This document shows, piece by piece, positions 6,587-14,800 of a stretch of 64,000 nucleotides of DNA. Source of the DNA: an uncultured Porphyromonadaceae bacterium. Its GTDB lineage: Bacteria > Bacteroidota > Bacteroidia > Bacteroidales > Muribaculaceae. The notes under the pieces are model-generated. The model searched no databases. It worked only from the letters and a program-made list of their open reading frames with translations, and was not told where the DNA came from. The position numbers and the translations under genes were made by a program. The stretch lies in contig CABUIC010000003.1 of the NCBI GenBank assembly GCA_902491515.1, positions 62,001 to 126,000 of the forward strand, written 5' to 3'. Each line of letters begins with the position of its first letter. The first letter of the stretch is position 1.

Positions 6587-7159
6587 TTAGAAAATTAGCA
6601 GACCTACTATTCCGGACGCCACTATCACCCAGATAGGATGAATTTTCGTGAACATCACCGCGGCGAGGGCGGCGAGTCCGATGCTCACGCTTTTCACAAC
6701 ATCCGGGGTAGTCGACCCGAAGTTCGACTGGTTCATAAGCAGCAGCGCGGCGGATGCTATCAGACCCACCACCACCGGACGCAGTCCGGCGAAGAGGCCT
6801 TTGATTACGGCGCTCTCCCTGTGCCGCGCTATGTAATGGCCCACATAGAGAACGAGCAGATAAGGCGGAATCACCACGGCAAGCGTGCACAGAATCGATC
6901 CCAGAATGCCCCAGAATGGTGAGGCGAAGGTGCCGCTCGGGTCGTTCGTCACGGCGGCATAGCCTATGTACGTGGCCGAGTTGATGCCTATGGGGCCTGG
7001 CGTCATCTGCGAGATGGCTACGATATCCGTGAACATCCGCTCCGTAATCCATCCGGGAGTCACTATCTCGTTTTCGATGAGCGCAAGCATCGCATATCCG
7101 CCCCCGAAGCCGAAGAGCCCGATTTTCAGGTAACTCCAGATCAGTTTGAGATATATCAT
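6587..7159 (-). CDS. Chromate transporter family protein, second half
   Basis: 190 residues from the ATG at 7159, which overlaps the stop of the partner gene as ATGA. This choice rejects an upstream extension that is out-of-frame noise. One CHR domain is present: FGFGGGYAMLALIENEIV near the N-terminus, then ISQMTPGPIGINSATYIGY, and four to five further hydrophobic helices. Split short-chain ChrA proteins work as heterodimers in the inner membrane. The substrate may be chromate or sulfate, or something unrelated, since the name rests on family only. Confidence 0.85.
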   Translation of the reverse strand: MIYLKLIWSYLKIGLFGFGGGYAMLALIENEIVTPGWITERMFTDIVAISQMTPGPIGINSATYIGYAAVTNDPSGTFASPFWGILGSILCTLAVVIPPYLLVLYVGHYIARHRESAVIKGLFAGLRPVVVGLIASAALLLMNQSNFGSTTPDVVKSVSIGLAALAAVMFTKIHPIWVIVASGIVGLLIF

Positions 7160-7770
7160 TTCGACGGTTCCTCCTTTCCTGATTTTTTCCCCGCTTCGAG
7201 GGCCACGAATCCGCGCGTCGTCAGGTACCATCCTAAGACGCCGCCAAGTACGATGAACAGTATGGGGTTGGACACATACGGCAGCTTGCTCCATATCAGC
7301 AATGCCACTGCCGCCGGTATCCAGCACGTCTTCCATCCTATGTGCGCCGCCCTGGCCGACGAGATGACCGGAGCCACAATCAGGGCCACTACCGCCGGCC
7401 TGAGTCCCTTGAAGATGGCGGTGAGGGTAGGGTTCGACGTGATGGTCTCGGGGGTAAGGAACATGGCTATCGCAAGTATTATCATGAAGGATGGCGCTAT
7501 CGTGCCGAGGGCGGCCGCAAGCGAGCCCTTGAATCCCCGGAGCTTGTCGCCGACAACAACTGAGATATTCACGGCCAGGATGCCCGGCACCGCCTGGGCG
7601 ACTGCGAGAAGGTCCAGAAACTCCTGTCTGTCGAGCCACCGGTGCTTGTCGACGATTTCACGCTCGATGATGCTGATCATCGCCCAACCCCCTCCGAAGG
7701 TGAAGGCTCCGATCTTGAAAAAGGTCGCGAAAAGGCCGCGGAGTCGGGTGTGTTCTGTTTTTTCCATCAT
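7156..7770 (-). CDS. Chromate transporter family protein, first half
   Basis: 204 residues with the paired CHR signature FTFGGGWAMISIIEREIV and VAQAVPGILAVNISVVVG, plus about five membrane helices. The C-terminus is charged (GKKSGKEEPSK). The adjacent pair of half-size CHR proteins with a 4-bp overlap points to an obligate antiparallel dimer. Its start overlaps the mutS2 stop; either of the first two Met codons could be used. Confidence 0.85.
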   Translation of the reverse strand: MMEKTEHTRLRGLFATFFKIGAFTFGGGWAMISIIEREIVDKHRWLDRQEFLDLLAVAQAVPGILAVNISVVVGDKLRGFKGSLAAALGTIAPSFMIILAIAMFLTPETITSNPTLTAIFKGLRPAVVALIVAPVISSARAAHIGWKTCWIPAAVALLIWSKLPYVSNPILFIVLGGVLGWYLTTRGFVALEAGKKSGKEEPSK

Positions 7771-10274
7771 TCAAATTCCACTATCGTTATTCCCGCGCCT
7801 CCGAAGCGCACGTCTTCGTCGTGAAAACTCTTTACGGTCTGCACGCTCTGGAGGTAGTTGCGGATATATTGCCTCAGCGCGCCTGTACCTGTCCCGTGAA
7901 GGATTCGCACCCGACCGGCGTTGAACTGAACGGCATCGTCTATGAAGTACATGACTGCCTGCACCGCCTCGTCGACGCGCATGCCACGCACGTCGATTTC
8001 CTGCTTGAAGTTCAGCTGCCGCTGTCTGCTCATCTCTGCGGTCGCTGACGAGAGATACGAAGCCGTGGCTCCCTCGCCGGGACGGCGTACAGGTTCGGTA
8101 GCCTTGCGGATGGTGCGTTTCAGGCGGTCGAGCCTTACTGTTGTCTTCATCTGTCCGAAAACTACGGTGGCATTCTTGCCGCTGATGGATTCGATGGTTC
8201 CCACCGCGGTCGAGCCTTCCATTACCACATTGTCTCCGGCCACTAAAGGTGCTTCATCCTTCCTTGTAGGAGATTCCGTCTTCCGGTCCTTGCCCTTTCT
8301 GCCTGTCTTGCGTCGCGCCTTGTCAAGAAGGGGATGTCTGTCCCCTTCGCTCCCTTCAAGGGCTTCGCCAAGCTGTTTCTTCTCTTCGCGCAGTTTTTGG
8401 CGCAGTTCGGCAGTCCGGGCCTTCTCAGCCTGCGCCTCCCTGATCTCGCGTATGGTGTTCTCTATGGCCGCGTTAGAGCCCTCAAGGATTTTCCGGGCCT
8501 CGTCGCGGGCCTCGCTGATGATCTCGCGGCGCTTCTGGCGCAGGGTCTCGGCGTCGTCGCTGTATTTTTCGATTACCTCGTCGAGCCTTTTCTCCTTCTG
8601 GTGGATTTCGCGGCGCTTGTTTTCCCAGTATCGCCGGTCGCGCGCGATGTCGAGAAGATATTTGTCAAGATTCACGTAGTCGCTTCCCACCAGGCCGCGC
8701 GCCTCCTCCAGCAGGTCTTCCGGGAGTCCTGTCTTGCGTGCTATCTCAAGCGCAAACGAGCTTCCGGGCTGACCTATTGCGAGTCTGAACGTCGGGAGCA
8801 TCCGGTGGCGGTCATAAAGCATCGAGCCGTTCACCAGCCCGGATGTCTCTTCCGCGAACTGCTTCAGGTTGTGGTAGTGAGTTGTCACCACGCCCCACAT
8901 TCCGTTCCCGTTGAAGGCCCGCAGAAGAGCCTGCGCGATGGCTCCGCCGATCTGGGGCTCTGTACCTCCTCCGAATTCATCGATGAGCATTAGCGTCCGG
9001 TTGTTTCCTTTGGTGAGGAAGGCCTTCATGTTCCGAAGATGGGAGGAATAGGTCGAGAGGTCGTCCTCTATGCTCTGGTCATCGCCGATGTCGAGAAATA
9101 CGTTCTCCATTATTCCCATGTGGGAGTTGTCGTGCAGGGTAGGGAGCAGTCCGCACTGCATCATGTACTGGACGATGGCCACCGTCTTGAGCGTTACGGA
9201 TTTGCCTCCCGCATTGGGACCTGAGATTACAAGTATCCGCTTGTCAGGCGCGGAAAGGGTTATGTCGAGAGGCACGATTTCCTTGCCCTGCCGTTTCAGC
9301 GACAGTTCGAGCACGGGATGGCATGCATGGTACCATTCAAGCTCGGGCGTCCCTTCTACACTCGGAAGCGTTCCCCCCGTGCGGATGGCGAATCTGGCCT
9401 TGGCGTATATGAAGTCTATCTCCGCGAGCGAAGCGAGGCCGATTTCGCGGATTTCCTCAGCATGGGGCCGGATGAGGTCGGCTACGGCCGTGAGGATGCG
9501 CGTGACCTCGTGGCGTTCCTCGATTTTAAGCTCACGTAGGCGGTTGTTCGCCTCTACGACAGCCGCCGGTTCGATGTAATATGTCTTTCCCGAGGCTGAC
9601 TCGTCGTGCGTGATTCCCGGTATCTTCCGTTTGTTCATCGGTGCCACCGGTATGACGAGTCGGCCGTCGCGGACCGAAGGCGTCGTGTCCGGCTCGAGGT
9701 AGCCCTCGCTTACGGCTTGCGATATCACACGCCGCATGGCCGAGGCAACCGACGCGCTCGTCGACGAGATGGACCGCCGTATCTGAGTGAGCTCCGCGGA
9801 TGCCGAGTCCTTGACTTCCCCGAAACGGTCGAGCACCCTGTCGATTTCCCGGCTTACCTCCGGGAAGGAGTAGAGGTCCCTGGCCAGTTTGTCGAGCTCG
9901 GGATAAGGCGAACTCCCGTCTTCCCCCCGCGCCTCGGCGAAATAGCTTATTATGTCGTCCAGAACACCGAGCGTCGTGCGCAGCTTCAGCAGATCTCCTT
10001 CTGGCATCCAGGTTCCCGGAAGTCTAAGCCGCGAAAGTTCCTCTCGCAGGTCGTATATCGGTCCGAGGGGGAAGCCGGCCCCGCCGTCAGCGCCGAGAAT
10101 GCCTCTCATCTCGTCCGTTGACTTCAGCCTGGGTAGCACCGTGTCGATGTCGTCCGAAAATGTCAGTGTCGTTTCGGCATACGACCGTCCGAGTTCCGAG
10201 GTGCATTCTGCCTTGACCATCTCCCGCACGGCGTCGAAGCCCGTCTTGTGTTCAAATGTGTCTGGATAAATCAT
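7767..10274 (-). CDS. mutS2: Endonuclease MutS2
   Basis: 835 residues. Central core and clamp helices are followed by the ATPase with Walker A SGPNAGGKS (about residue 350), Walker B LMLIDEFGGGTEP and the family's TTHYH. A Lys/Glu-rich coiled coil follows (about 520-640). The C-terminal Smr nuclease domain opens DVRGMR and carries HGTGTGALR. MutS2 acts on branched or collided structures (recombination suppression, ribosome rescue in some species) rather than mismatch repair; which role applies here is not visible. First gene of the leftward cluster, with a divergent ftsY promoter behind it. Confidence 0.93.
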   Translation of the reverse strand: MIYPDTFEHKTGFDAVREMVKAECTSELGRSYAETTLTFSDDIDTVLPRLKSTDEMRGILGADGGAGFPLGPIYDLREELSRLRLPGTWMPEGDLLKLRTTLGVLDDIISYFAEARGEDGSSPYPELDKLARDLYSFPEVSREIDRVLDRFGEVKDSASAELTQIRRSISSTSASVASAMRRVISQAVSEGYLEPDTTPSVRDGRLVIPVAPMNKRKIPGITHDESASGKTYYIEPAAVVEANNRLRELKIEERHEVTRILTAVADLIRPHAEEIREIGLASLAEIDFIYAKARFAIRTGGTLPSVEGTPELEWYHACHPVLELSLKRQGKEIVPLDITLSAPDKRILVISGPNAGGKSVTLKTVAIVQYMMQCGLLPTLHDNSHMGIMENVFLDIGDDQSIEDDLSTYSSHLRNMKAFLTKGNNRTLMLIDEFGGGTEPQIGGAIAQALLRAFNGNGMWGVVTTHYHNLKQFAEETSGLVNGSMLYDRHRMLPTFRLAIGQPGSSFALEIARKTGLPEDLLEEARGLVGSDYVNLDKYLLDIARDRRYWENKRREIHQKEKRLDEVIEKYSDDAETLRQKRREIISEARDEARKILEGSNAAIENTIREIREAQAEKARTAELRQKLREEKKQLGEALEGSEGDRHPLLDKARRKTGRKGKDRKTESPTRKDEAPLVAGDNVVMEGSTAVGTIESISGKNATVVFGQMKTTVRLDRLKRTIRKATEPVRRPGEGATASYLSSATAEMSRQRQLNFKQEIDVRGMRVDEAVQAVMYFIDDAVQFNAGRVRILHGTGTGALRQYIRNYLQSVQTVKSFHDEDVRFGGAGITIVEFE

Positions 10275-10278
10275 ACTG

Positions 10279-10286
10279 CAAAATTA
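10279..10286 (-). promoter_or_regulatory. mutS2 promoter -7 element
   Basis: Minus-strand TAATTTTG, 5 bp upstream of the mutS2 start codon, so the transcript is nearly or fully leaderless. The -33 element is not a clean TTTG. Confidence 0.4.
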
Positions 10287-10326
10287 CGCAAAAAATGGAC
10301 ACGTTGCAGTTTTTTCGCATCCTGAA

Positions 10327-10356
10327 TTGCCATTAAAAAGATTTTGCGTACCTTTG
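10327..10356 (+). promoter_or_regulatory. ftsY promoter
   Basis: TTG (10327-10329), 19 bp, TACCTTTG (10349-10356): a good Bacteroidetes promoter, 24 bp before the ftsY ATG. Confidence 0.65.
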
Positions 10357-10380
10357 TACTCTGATAAACACAACCGTATT

Positions 10381-11355
10381 ATGGGAATTTTTGATTTTTT
10401 CAAAAAAGAAAAGAAAGAGACGCTGGACCGCGGACTCGAGAAAACCAAGGAAGGCGTGTTCAGCAAACTCAGGCGCGCCTTTGTCGGACGTCGCACTATC
10501 GACGATGATTTTCTCGACGAACTGGAAGAAATTTTTATTTCCAGCGATGTGGGGGTCGAGACTACCTTGAAGATTATTGAACGCATCAAGGCCCGTGCCG
10601 CCTCCGACAAGTACGTCAGCGTCGACGAGCTCAATGAGCTCCTCTGTCAGGAAATTACGGATATGCTCGCAGACTCCAAGGGCGGCGAAGGCGACGAGTT
10701 CCGCTTGCCGGAAGGCTCCGTCGCGCCTTACGTCATAATGGTTGTCGGCGTCAATGGCGTCGGCAAGACCACAACCATCGGCAAGCTCGCCCACCAGTAC
10801 AAGCAGGCCGGATATAAGGTGGTCCTCGGCGCCGCCGACACTTTCCGCGCCGCGGCAATCGAACAGCTTGAGGAATGGGCTCGTCGTGCCGACGTGCCCA
10901 TCGTCAAACAGCAGCTCGGCTCCGACGCCGCCGCCGTGGCTTTCGACACCCTGAAATCCGCCGTCGCCCAGAAAGCCGATGTCGTAATCATCGACACGGC
11001 CGGCCGTCTTCACAACAAGGTCGGACTCATGAACGAGCTTACCAAGATTCAGCGCTCCTCTGAAAAAGTTCTCGGCAAGACTCCCGACGAGGTGCTCCTC
11101 GTGCTTGACGGCTCTACGGGTCAGAACGCTTTCGAGCAGGCCCGGCAGTTCTCCGCCGCAACCAGAGTCACGGACCTCGCCGTAACCAAGCTCGACGGCA
11201 CGGCTCGCGGGGGCGTCGTTATCGGCATCAGCGACCAGTTCAACATCCCCGTCAAATACATTGGTCTCGGCGAGGGTATCAACGACCTCCAGATGTTCAA
11301 CAAGCGGGCATTTGTCCACTCCCTTTTCGATTCAAAGTTCGAAAAACAGAAATGA
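10381..11355 (+). CDS. ftsY: Signal recognition particle receptor FtsY
   Basis: 324 residues from the ATG at 10381 (MGIFDFFKKEKKE). A longer frame to 10327 would include the promoter and is rejected. The N domain is followed by the SRP GTPase G domain: GVNGVGKTT (P-loop), ADTFRAAA, DTAGR (G3), TKLDGTARGG (G4/G5). It docks the SRP-ribosome complex at the inner membrane. The acidic A domain of the E. coli protein is absent, leaving a short amphipathic basic N-terminus, as is common in Bacteroidetes. It overlaps rimO by 4 bp, so the two are co-translated. Confidence 0.96.
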   Translation: MGIFDFFKKEKKETLDRGLEKTKEGVFSKLRRAFVGRRTIDDDFLDELEEIFISSDVGVETTLKIIERIKARAASDKYVSVDELNELLCQEITDMLADSKGGEGDEFRLPEGSVAPYVIMVVGVNGVGKTTTIGKLAHQYKQAGYKVVLGAADTFRAAAIEQLEEWARRADVPIVKQQLGSDAAAVAFDTLKSAVAQKADVVIIDTAGRLHNKVGLMNELTKIQRSSEKVLGKTPDEVLLVLDGSTGQNAFEQARQFSAATRVTDLAVTKLDGTARGGVVIGISDQFNIPVKYIGLGEGINDLQMFNKRAFVHSLFDSKFEKQK

Positions 11356-12674
11356 CGGAAAATACACGTAAGCCCTGCGTGAACATCATCACAATGGGAT
11401 GTGCGAAAAATCTTGTCGACTCCGAGCGTCTGGCGCATATGTTCGCCGGCGCAGGGGTCGACGTTGTGTTCGACGCCGACGGTTTTACGGGCGGAGACGT
11501 GGTTATCAACACATGCGGTTTCATCGGCGACGCCAAGGAAGAATCCATCGAGATGATTCTGCAGGCCGCGGCGTCCAAAGCCGCAGGAGGCGTCGGAAGG
11601 ATTTTTGTCATGGGTTGCCTCTCCGAGCGCTACCGCAAGGATTTGCCCGCGGAGATATCGGAGGTAGACGGATGGTACGGTAAATTCGACTGGCCCGACA
11701 TCCTCAAAGAAGTGGCCACCGCGCCTGCCGACAAGTCCTCGAAGCCCTGGGAACGCGTGCTCTCGAAGTCGCCACACAGTGTCTACATCAAGATAGCCGA
11801 AGGCTGCAATCGTTTCTGCGCCTACTGCGCCATTCCCATCATCACGGGCCGTTACCATTCCCGTCGCCCCGAGGAAATTCTCGAGGAGGTCCGCGCGCTG
11901 GCCGCAGCCGGGACAAAGGATTTCAACATAATTGCCCAGGACCTCAGCGACTATGGCCGTGACCTCACGCCTGACCGCCGCTCGCTCCTTGCCGGATTGA
12001 TTGAAGACATGTCCGCAATCCCGGGCGTGGAGATGATTCGTCTGCATTATGCCTATCCCGCGGACTTCCCCTACGACATTCTCCCGGTAATGGCCTCCAA
12101 CCCCAAGGTCTGCCGCTATCTCGACATTGCCCTCCAGCACATCAGCGACAAAGTGCTCGACAATATGCGGCGCCATATCACCGCCGCCGAGACCCGCGAG
12201 CTCCTTGACCGCATCCGCCGCGAGGTCCCCGGAATACACATCCGCACCACGCTAATGACCGGCTTCCCCGGTGAGGGGGAGAAGGAGTTCGAGGAGCTCT
12301 GCGACTTCGTCAGCGAGCAGCGCTTCGAGCGAATGGGAGCATTCGCCTATTGCGAAGAGGACGACACCTTCGCCGCCCGCAATTTCGAGGACTCCATTCC
12401 CGAGGAGGTAAAGCAGGAACGCCTCGACAAAATAATGGCAATACAGGAGGAAATATCCCTTGAGCTTAACCAGGCGAAAATAGGCTCCGTGATGCGCGTG
12501 ATCATAGACTCAGAGTCCGACGACTTCTATTTCGGCCGCACAGAGTACGACTCCCCGGAAGTCGACCCCGGCGTGCTCGTGGCCAAAACCCGCGAGCTTC
12601 GTCCCGGCGACATTCTCCCCGTCCGTATCACCGGGGCGGAAGCTTATGACCTCTATGGCGAACCGGTCGACTGA
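11352..12674 (+). CDS. rimO: Ribosomal protein S12 methylthiotransferase RimO
   Basis: 440 residues. The N-terminal UPF0004 domain has the three Cys for the auxiliary 4Fe-4S cluster (ITMGCAKNLVDS, NTCGFIGDA, VMGCLSERY). The radical SAM core holds CNRFCAYCAIP, and GRYHSRRPEEI continues the family pattern. A TRAM-like domain closes the protein. RimO adds a methylthio group to an Asp of ribosomal protein S12. MNLVDSE-type sequence and YRKDLPAEI point to RimO rather than MiaB. Downstream gene overlaps by 29 bp. Confidence 0.94.
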   Translation: MTENTRKPCVNIITMGCAKNLVDSERLAHMFAGAGVDVVFDADGFTGGDVVINTCGFIGDAKEESIEMILQAAASKAAGGVGRIFVMGCLSERYRKDLPAEISEVDGWYGKFDWPDILKEVATAPADKSSKPWERVLSKSPHSVYIKIAEGCNRFCAYCAIPIITGRYHSRRPEEILEEVRALAAAGTKDFNIIAQDLSDYGRDLTPDRRSLLAGLIEDMSAIPGVEMIRLHYAYPADFPYDILPVMASNPKVCRYLDIALQHISDKVLDNMRRHITAAETRELLDRIRREVPGIHIRTTLMTGFPGEGEKEFEELCDFVSEQRFERMGAFAYCEEDDTFAARNFEDSIPEEVKQERLDKIMAIQEEISLELNQAKIGSVMRVIIDSESDDFYFGRTEYDSPEVDPGVLVAKTRELRPGDILPVRITGAEAYDLYGEPVD

Positions 12675-13617
12675 TTATCGCACTCTCGTCGCCCGTAAAA
12701 TCGCGGCCCGCGAGCCTTTCGCCCTCGTGCGCGACGAAGCCGGGCGCTTTGTCTTCTTCCCGAAGCCGATATATCGGGACCCGGCCCCCGCAGGCGGCTC
12801 ATATTTCCGTATTTCTCCGTGGGACGACGGCCATAAAGGTTTCCCCGACACAGACCGTGAAGAATATCTGGAAAACCTGCGTGGCCTAATGTCCTGGCTT
12901 GGCGCCGAAGTTCCCAAGACTGTGTTCTCCCGCACAAGGACAGGCCGCATTGCTCTCGAATCGCTCGCCGACCGTGTCTTCGGGTACTTCCTGCACTTTC
13001 CGGCTTCTCTGTGTTTCTTCTACTATACCCCCGAAACGGGTTACTGGTTCGGAGCCACTCCGGAGATTCTTTTGCGCGAGGACGCTCCCGGCCGCTACAG
13101 TACCATGGCGCTTGCGGGCACTCGCGAAGCCACCGTAAACAGCCCGTGGGATGATAAAAATATCGCCGAGCACCGCTTCGTCGTCGATTTCATCATTTCC
13201 GCATTGCGCGAGGCCGGGGCTGAAGTCCGGTCCGGAGAAATGACCTCGCTTCGCTACGGCACCATCGAACACCTCCATACCCCGATTGCCGTCGAAGCCC
13301 CGTCTGAGCTTTTCCCACTGCTCGTCGACAGCCTCAACCCGACTCCGGCCCTCTGCGGCACGCCCCGCGATGCGGCACGCCGCCTGATAGACGTTTTCGA
13401 GCCCCATAGCCGCGGATGCTATGGCGGCTATATCGAGTTCCGCGACCCCGTCTCGGGGCTGCGGCGTGCATATGTCAACCTCCGTTGCGCCCGTATGGAC
13501 CTTCTTGGCCGCTGGTGCGCATTCGCAGGAGGAGGCATCGTCGAATCTTCCGTCCCCGAGGACGAGTGGGAGGAGACCGTCCGCAAAATAAGTCCAATAG
13601 TACAAGCACTTTCCTGA
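12646..13617 (+). CDS. Isochorismate synthase-like chorismate-binding enzyme
   Basis: 323 residues from ATG 12646 (a second ATG at 12655 is equally possible). The chorismate-binding core is complete: FGATPEILL, MALAGTR, KNIAEHRFVVDFI, LNPTPALCGTP, RGCYGGYIEF, YVNLRCARM and AGGGIV..S.PEDEWEET. This order matches MenF/EntC-type isochorismate synthases, which make isochorismate for menaquinone. It is shorter than many relatives because the N-terminal region is compact. No other men genes are adjacent, and it overlaps rimO instead. Anthranilate or aminodeoxychorismate synthase is less likely on motif grounds. Confidence 0.82.
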   Translation: MTSMANRSTDYRTLVARKIAAREPFALVRDEAGRFVFFPKPIYRDPAPAGGSYFRISPWDDGHKGFPDTDREEYLENLRGLMSWLGAEVPKTVFSRTRTGRIALESLADRVFGYFLHFPASLCFFYYTPETGYWFGATPEILLREDAPGRYSTMALAGTREATVNSPWDDKNIAEHRFVVDFIISALREAGAEVRSGEMTSLRYGTIEHLHTPIAVEAPSELFPLLVDSLNPTPALCGTPRDAARRLIDVFEPHSRGCYGGYIEFRDPVSGLRRAYVNLRCARMDLLGRWCAFAGGGIVESSVPEDEWEETVRKISPIVQALS

Positions 13618-13621
13618 CTAC

Positions 13622-13646
13622 GGGCCGCCTCGCGCGGCTCCTCTTT
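13622..13646 (+). terminator. Terminator after isochorismate synthase gene
   Basis: GGGCCGC (13622-13628) pairs with GCGGCTC (13634-13640) across a 5-nt loop, followed by CTCTTTTT. It separates the ftsY cluster from the MFS gene that starts at 13655. Confidence 0.5.
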
Positions 13647-13654
13647 TTCTGTCT

Positions 13655-14800
13655 ATGAACAAAGGTATCTTTGCCCTCGCCATGGGCACTTTCTCGCTCG
13701 GCATAACCGAGTTTATGATGATGGGCATCCTCAGCGTGCTAGCAGCCGACCTTGGCGTAAGCATCTCCACTGCCGGTCATCTCATTTCCGCCTATGCGAC
13801 AGGAGTCTGCGTCGGCGCTCCGCTGCTCCTTTTCGCGCGCAGGCTCTCGCTGAAAGCGATTCTCATAGTCCTCGCCGCGCTCATCGCTTTCGGCAACGGC
13901 CTCGCCGCCCTTGCTCCGGAATACAACACCCTTCTTGCCGCACGATTCATTTCCGGTTTGCCACACGGCGCCTTTTTCGGCGTAGGGGCCATCGTCGCCC
14001 GTAAACTGGCACGTCCGGGCCACGAAACGAGCGCCGTGGCATTTATGATTGCAGGAATGACCGTCGCAACTCTCTTCGGAGTCCCCGCAGGAACTTTCAT
14101 CGCCGAGAACCTTTCCTGGCGCTGGTCCTTCGCCATAGTCGCCCTCTGCGGGCTCGGCACCCTCGCCGGAGTGATTTTCATGGTCCCCCGCCTGAGTGCA
14201 TTGCCCGACCGCGGCTTCAAGGGGCAGTTCGCCTTCCTCAGGACTCTCGCACCCTGGCTGATTTTCGGAGGCGTGATTTTCGGACAGATAGGAATGTACA
14301 GCTGGTACAGCTACATCGACCCCCAGATGCTCCACGAGGCACACTTCGCCCCTGCCGACCTCAGCTGGATTATGGTTCTTGCCGGTCTCGGCATGTTTGT
14401 CGGCAATCTGGTGTCAGGCCGTATGGCCGACCGATACAGGCCCTCCTGGGTCTCCGCATGGGTGATGGGCATGGGTATCCCCGTCCTTATCCTCTTCTAC
14501 TTCCTTTGTCCGTACAAGGCCCCCGCTCTTGTCCTCATGATGGCCGGAACAGCCGTACTCTTCGGTTCGGGCAGTCCCCTCCAGTCCTCCATCGTCGGCT
14601 ACTCCAAGGGCGGAGAACTCCTCGGCGGAGCCTGCATCCAGATAGCCTACAACGCCGGCAACGCCATCGCCGCGTGGCTCGGCGGACTCGTCATCGCCGG
14701 AGGCCACAGCTACGCCTCCACATCCCTCCTCGGCATCCCCTTCGTAGCCCTCGGCACAACCCTCCTCGCAGTCCTCTACCGCCGCTACGAACGCCCTTAG
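13655..14800 (+). CDS. MFS transporter, DHA1/AraJ-like exporter
   Basis: 381 residues with twelve hydrophobic segments. It opens FALAMGTFSLGITEFMMMGIL, typical of the AraJ/YdhP branch of drug:H+ antiporters. The loop 2-3 motif is RRLSLKAIL, motif C-like ARFISGLPHGAFFGVG lies in helix 4-5, and VSGRMADRYRP is the second-half loop. Likely an inner-membrane proton-driven exporter of sugars or small drugs; substrate not determinable. Its stop overlaps that of the convergent 1183-residue gene with no terminator between. Confidence 0.88.
   Translation: MNKGIFALAMGTFSLGITEFMMMGILSVLAADLGVSISTAGHLISAYATGVCVGAPLLLFARRLSLKAILIVLAALIAFGNGLAALAPEYNTLLAARFISGLPHGAFFGVGAIVARKLARPGHETSAVAFMIAGMTVATLFGVPAGTFIAENLSWRWSFAIVALCGLGTLAGVIFMVPRLSALPDRGFKGQFAFLRTLAPWLIFGGVIFGQIGMYSWYSYIDPQMLHEAHFAPADLSWIMVLAGLGMFVGNLVSGRMADRYRPSWVSAWVMGMGIPVLILFYFLCPYKAPALVLMMAGTAVLFGSGSPLQSSIVGYSKGGELLGGACIQIAYNAGNAIAAWLGGLVIAGGHSYASTSLLGIPFVALGTTLLAVLYRRYERP

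Noticed and set aside
10327..10380. Upstream start for ftsY
   Set aside because: The extension is encoded by the promoter itself (TTG-N19-TACCTTTG).
10333..11319. Long minus ORF opposite ftsY
   Set aside because: Antisense of a fully motif-supported FtsY; a product of GC-rich codon bias.
11121..12239. 372-codon minus ORF opposite ftsY/rimO
   Set aside because: Antisense shadow of two well-supported genes; no motif.
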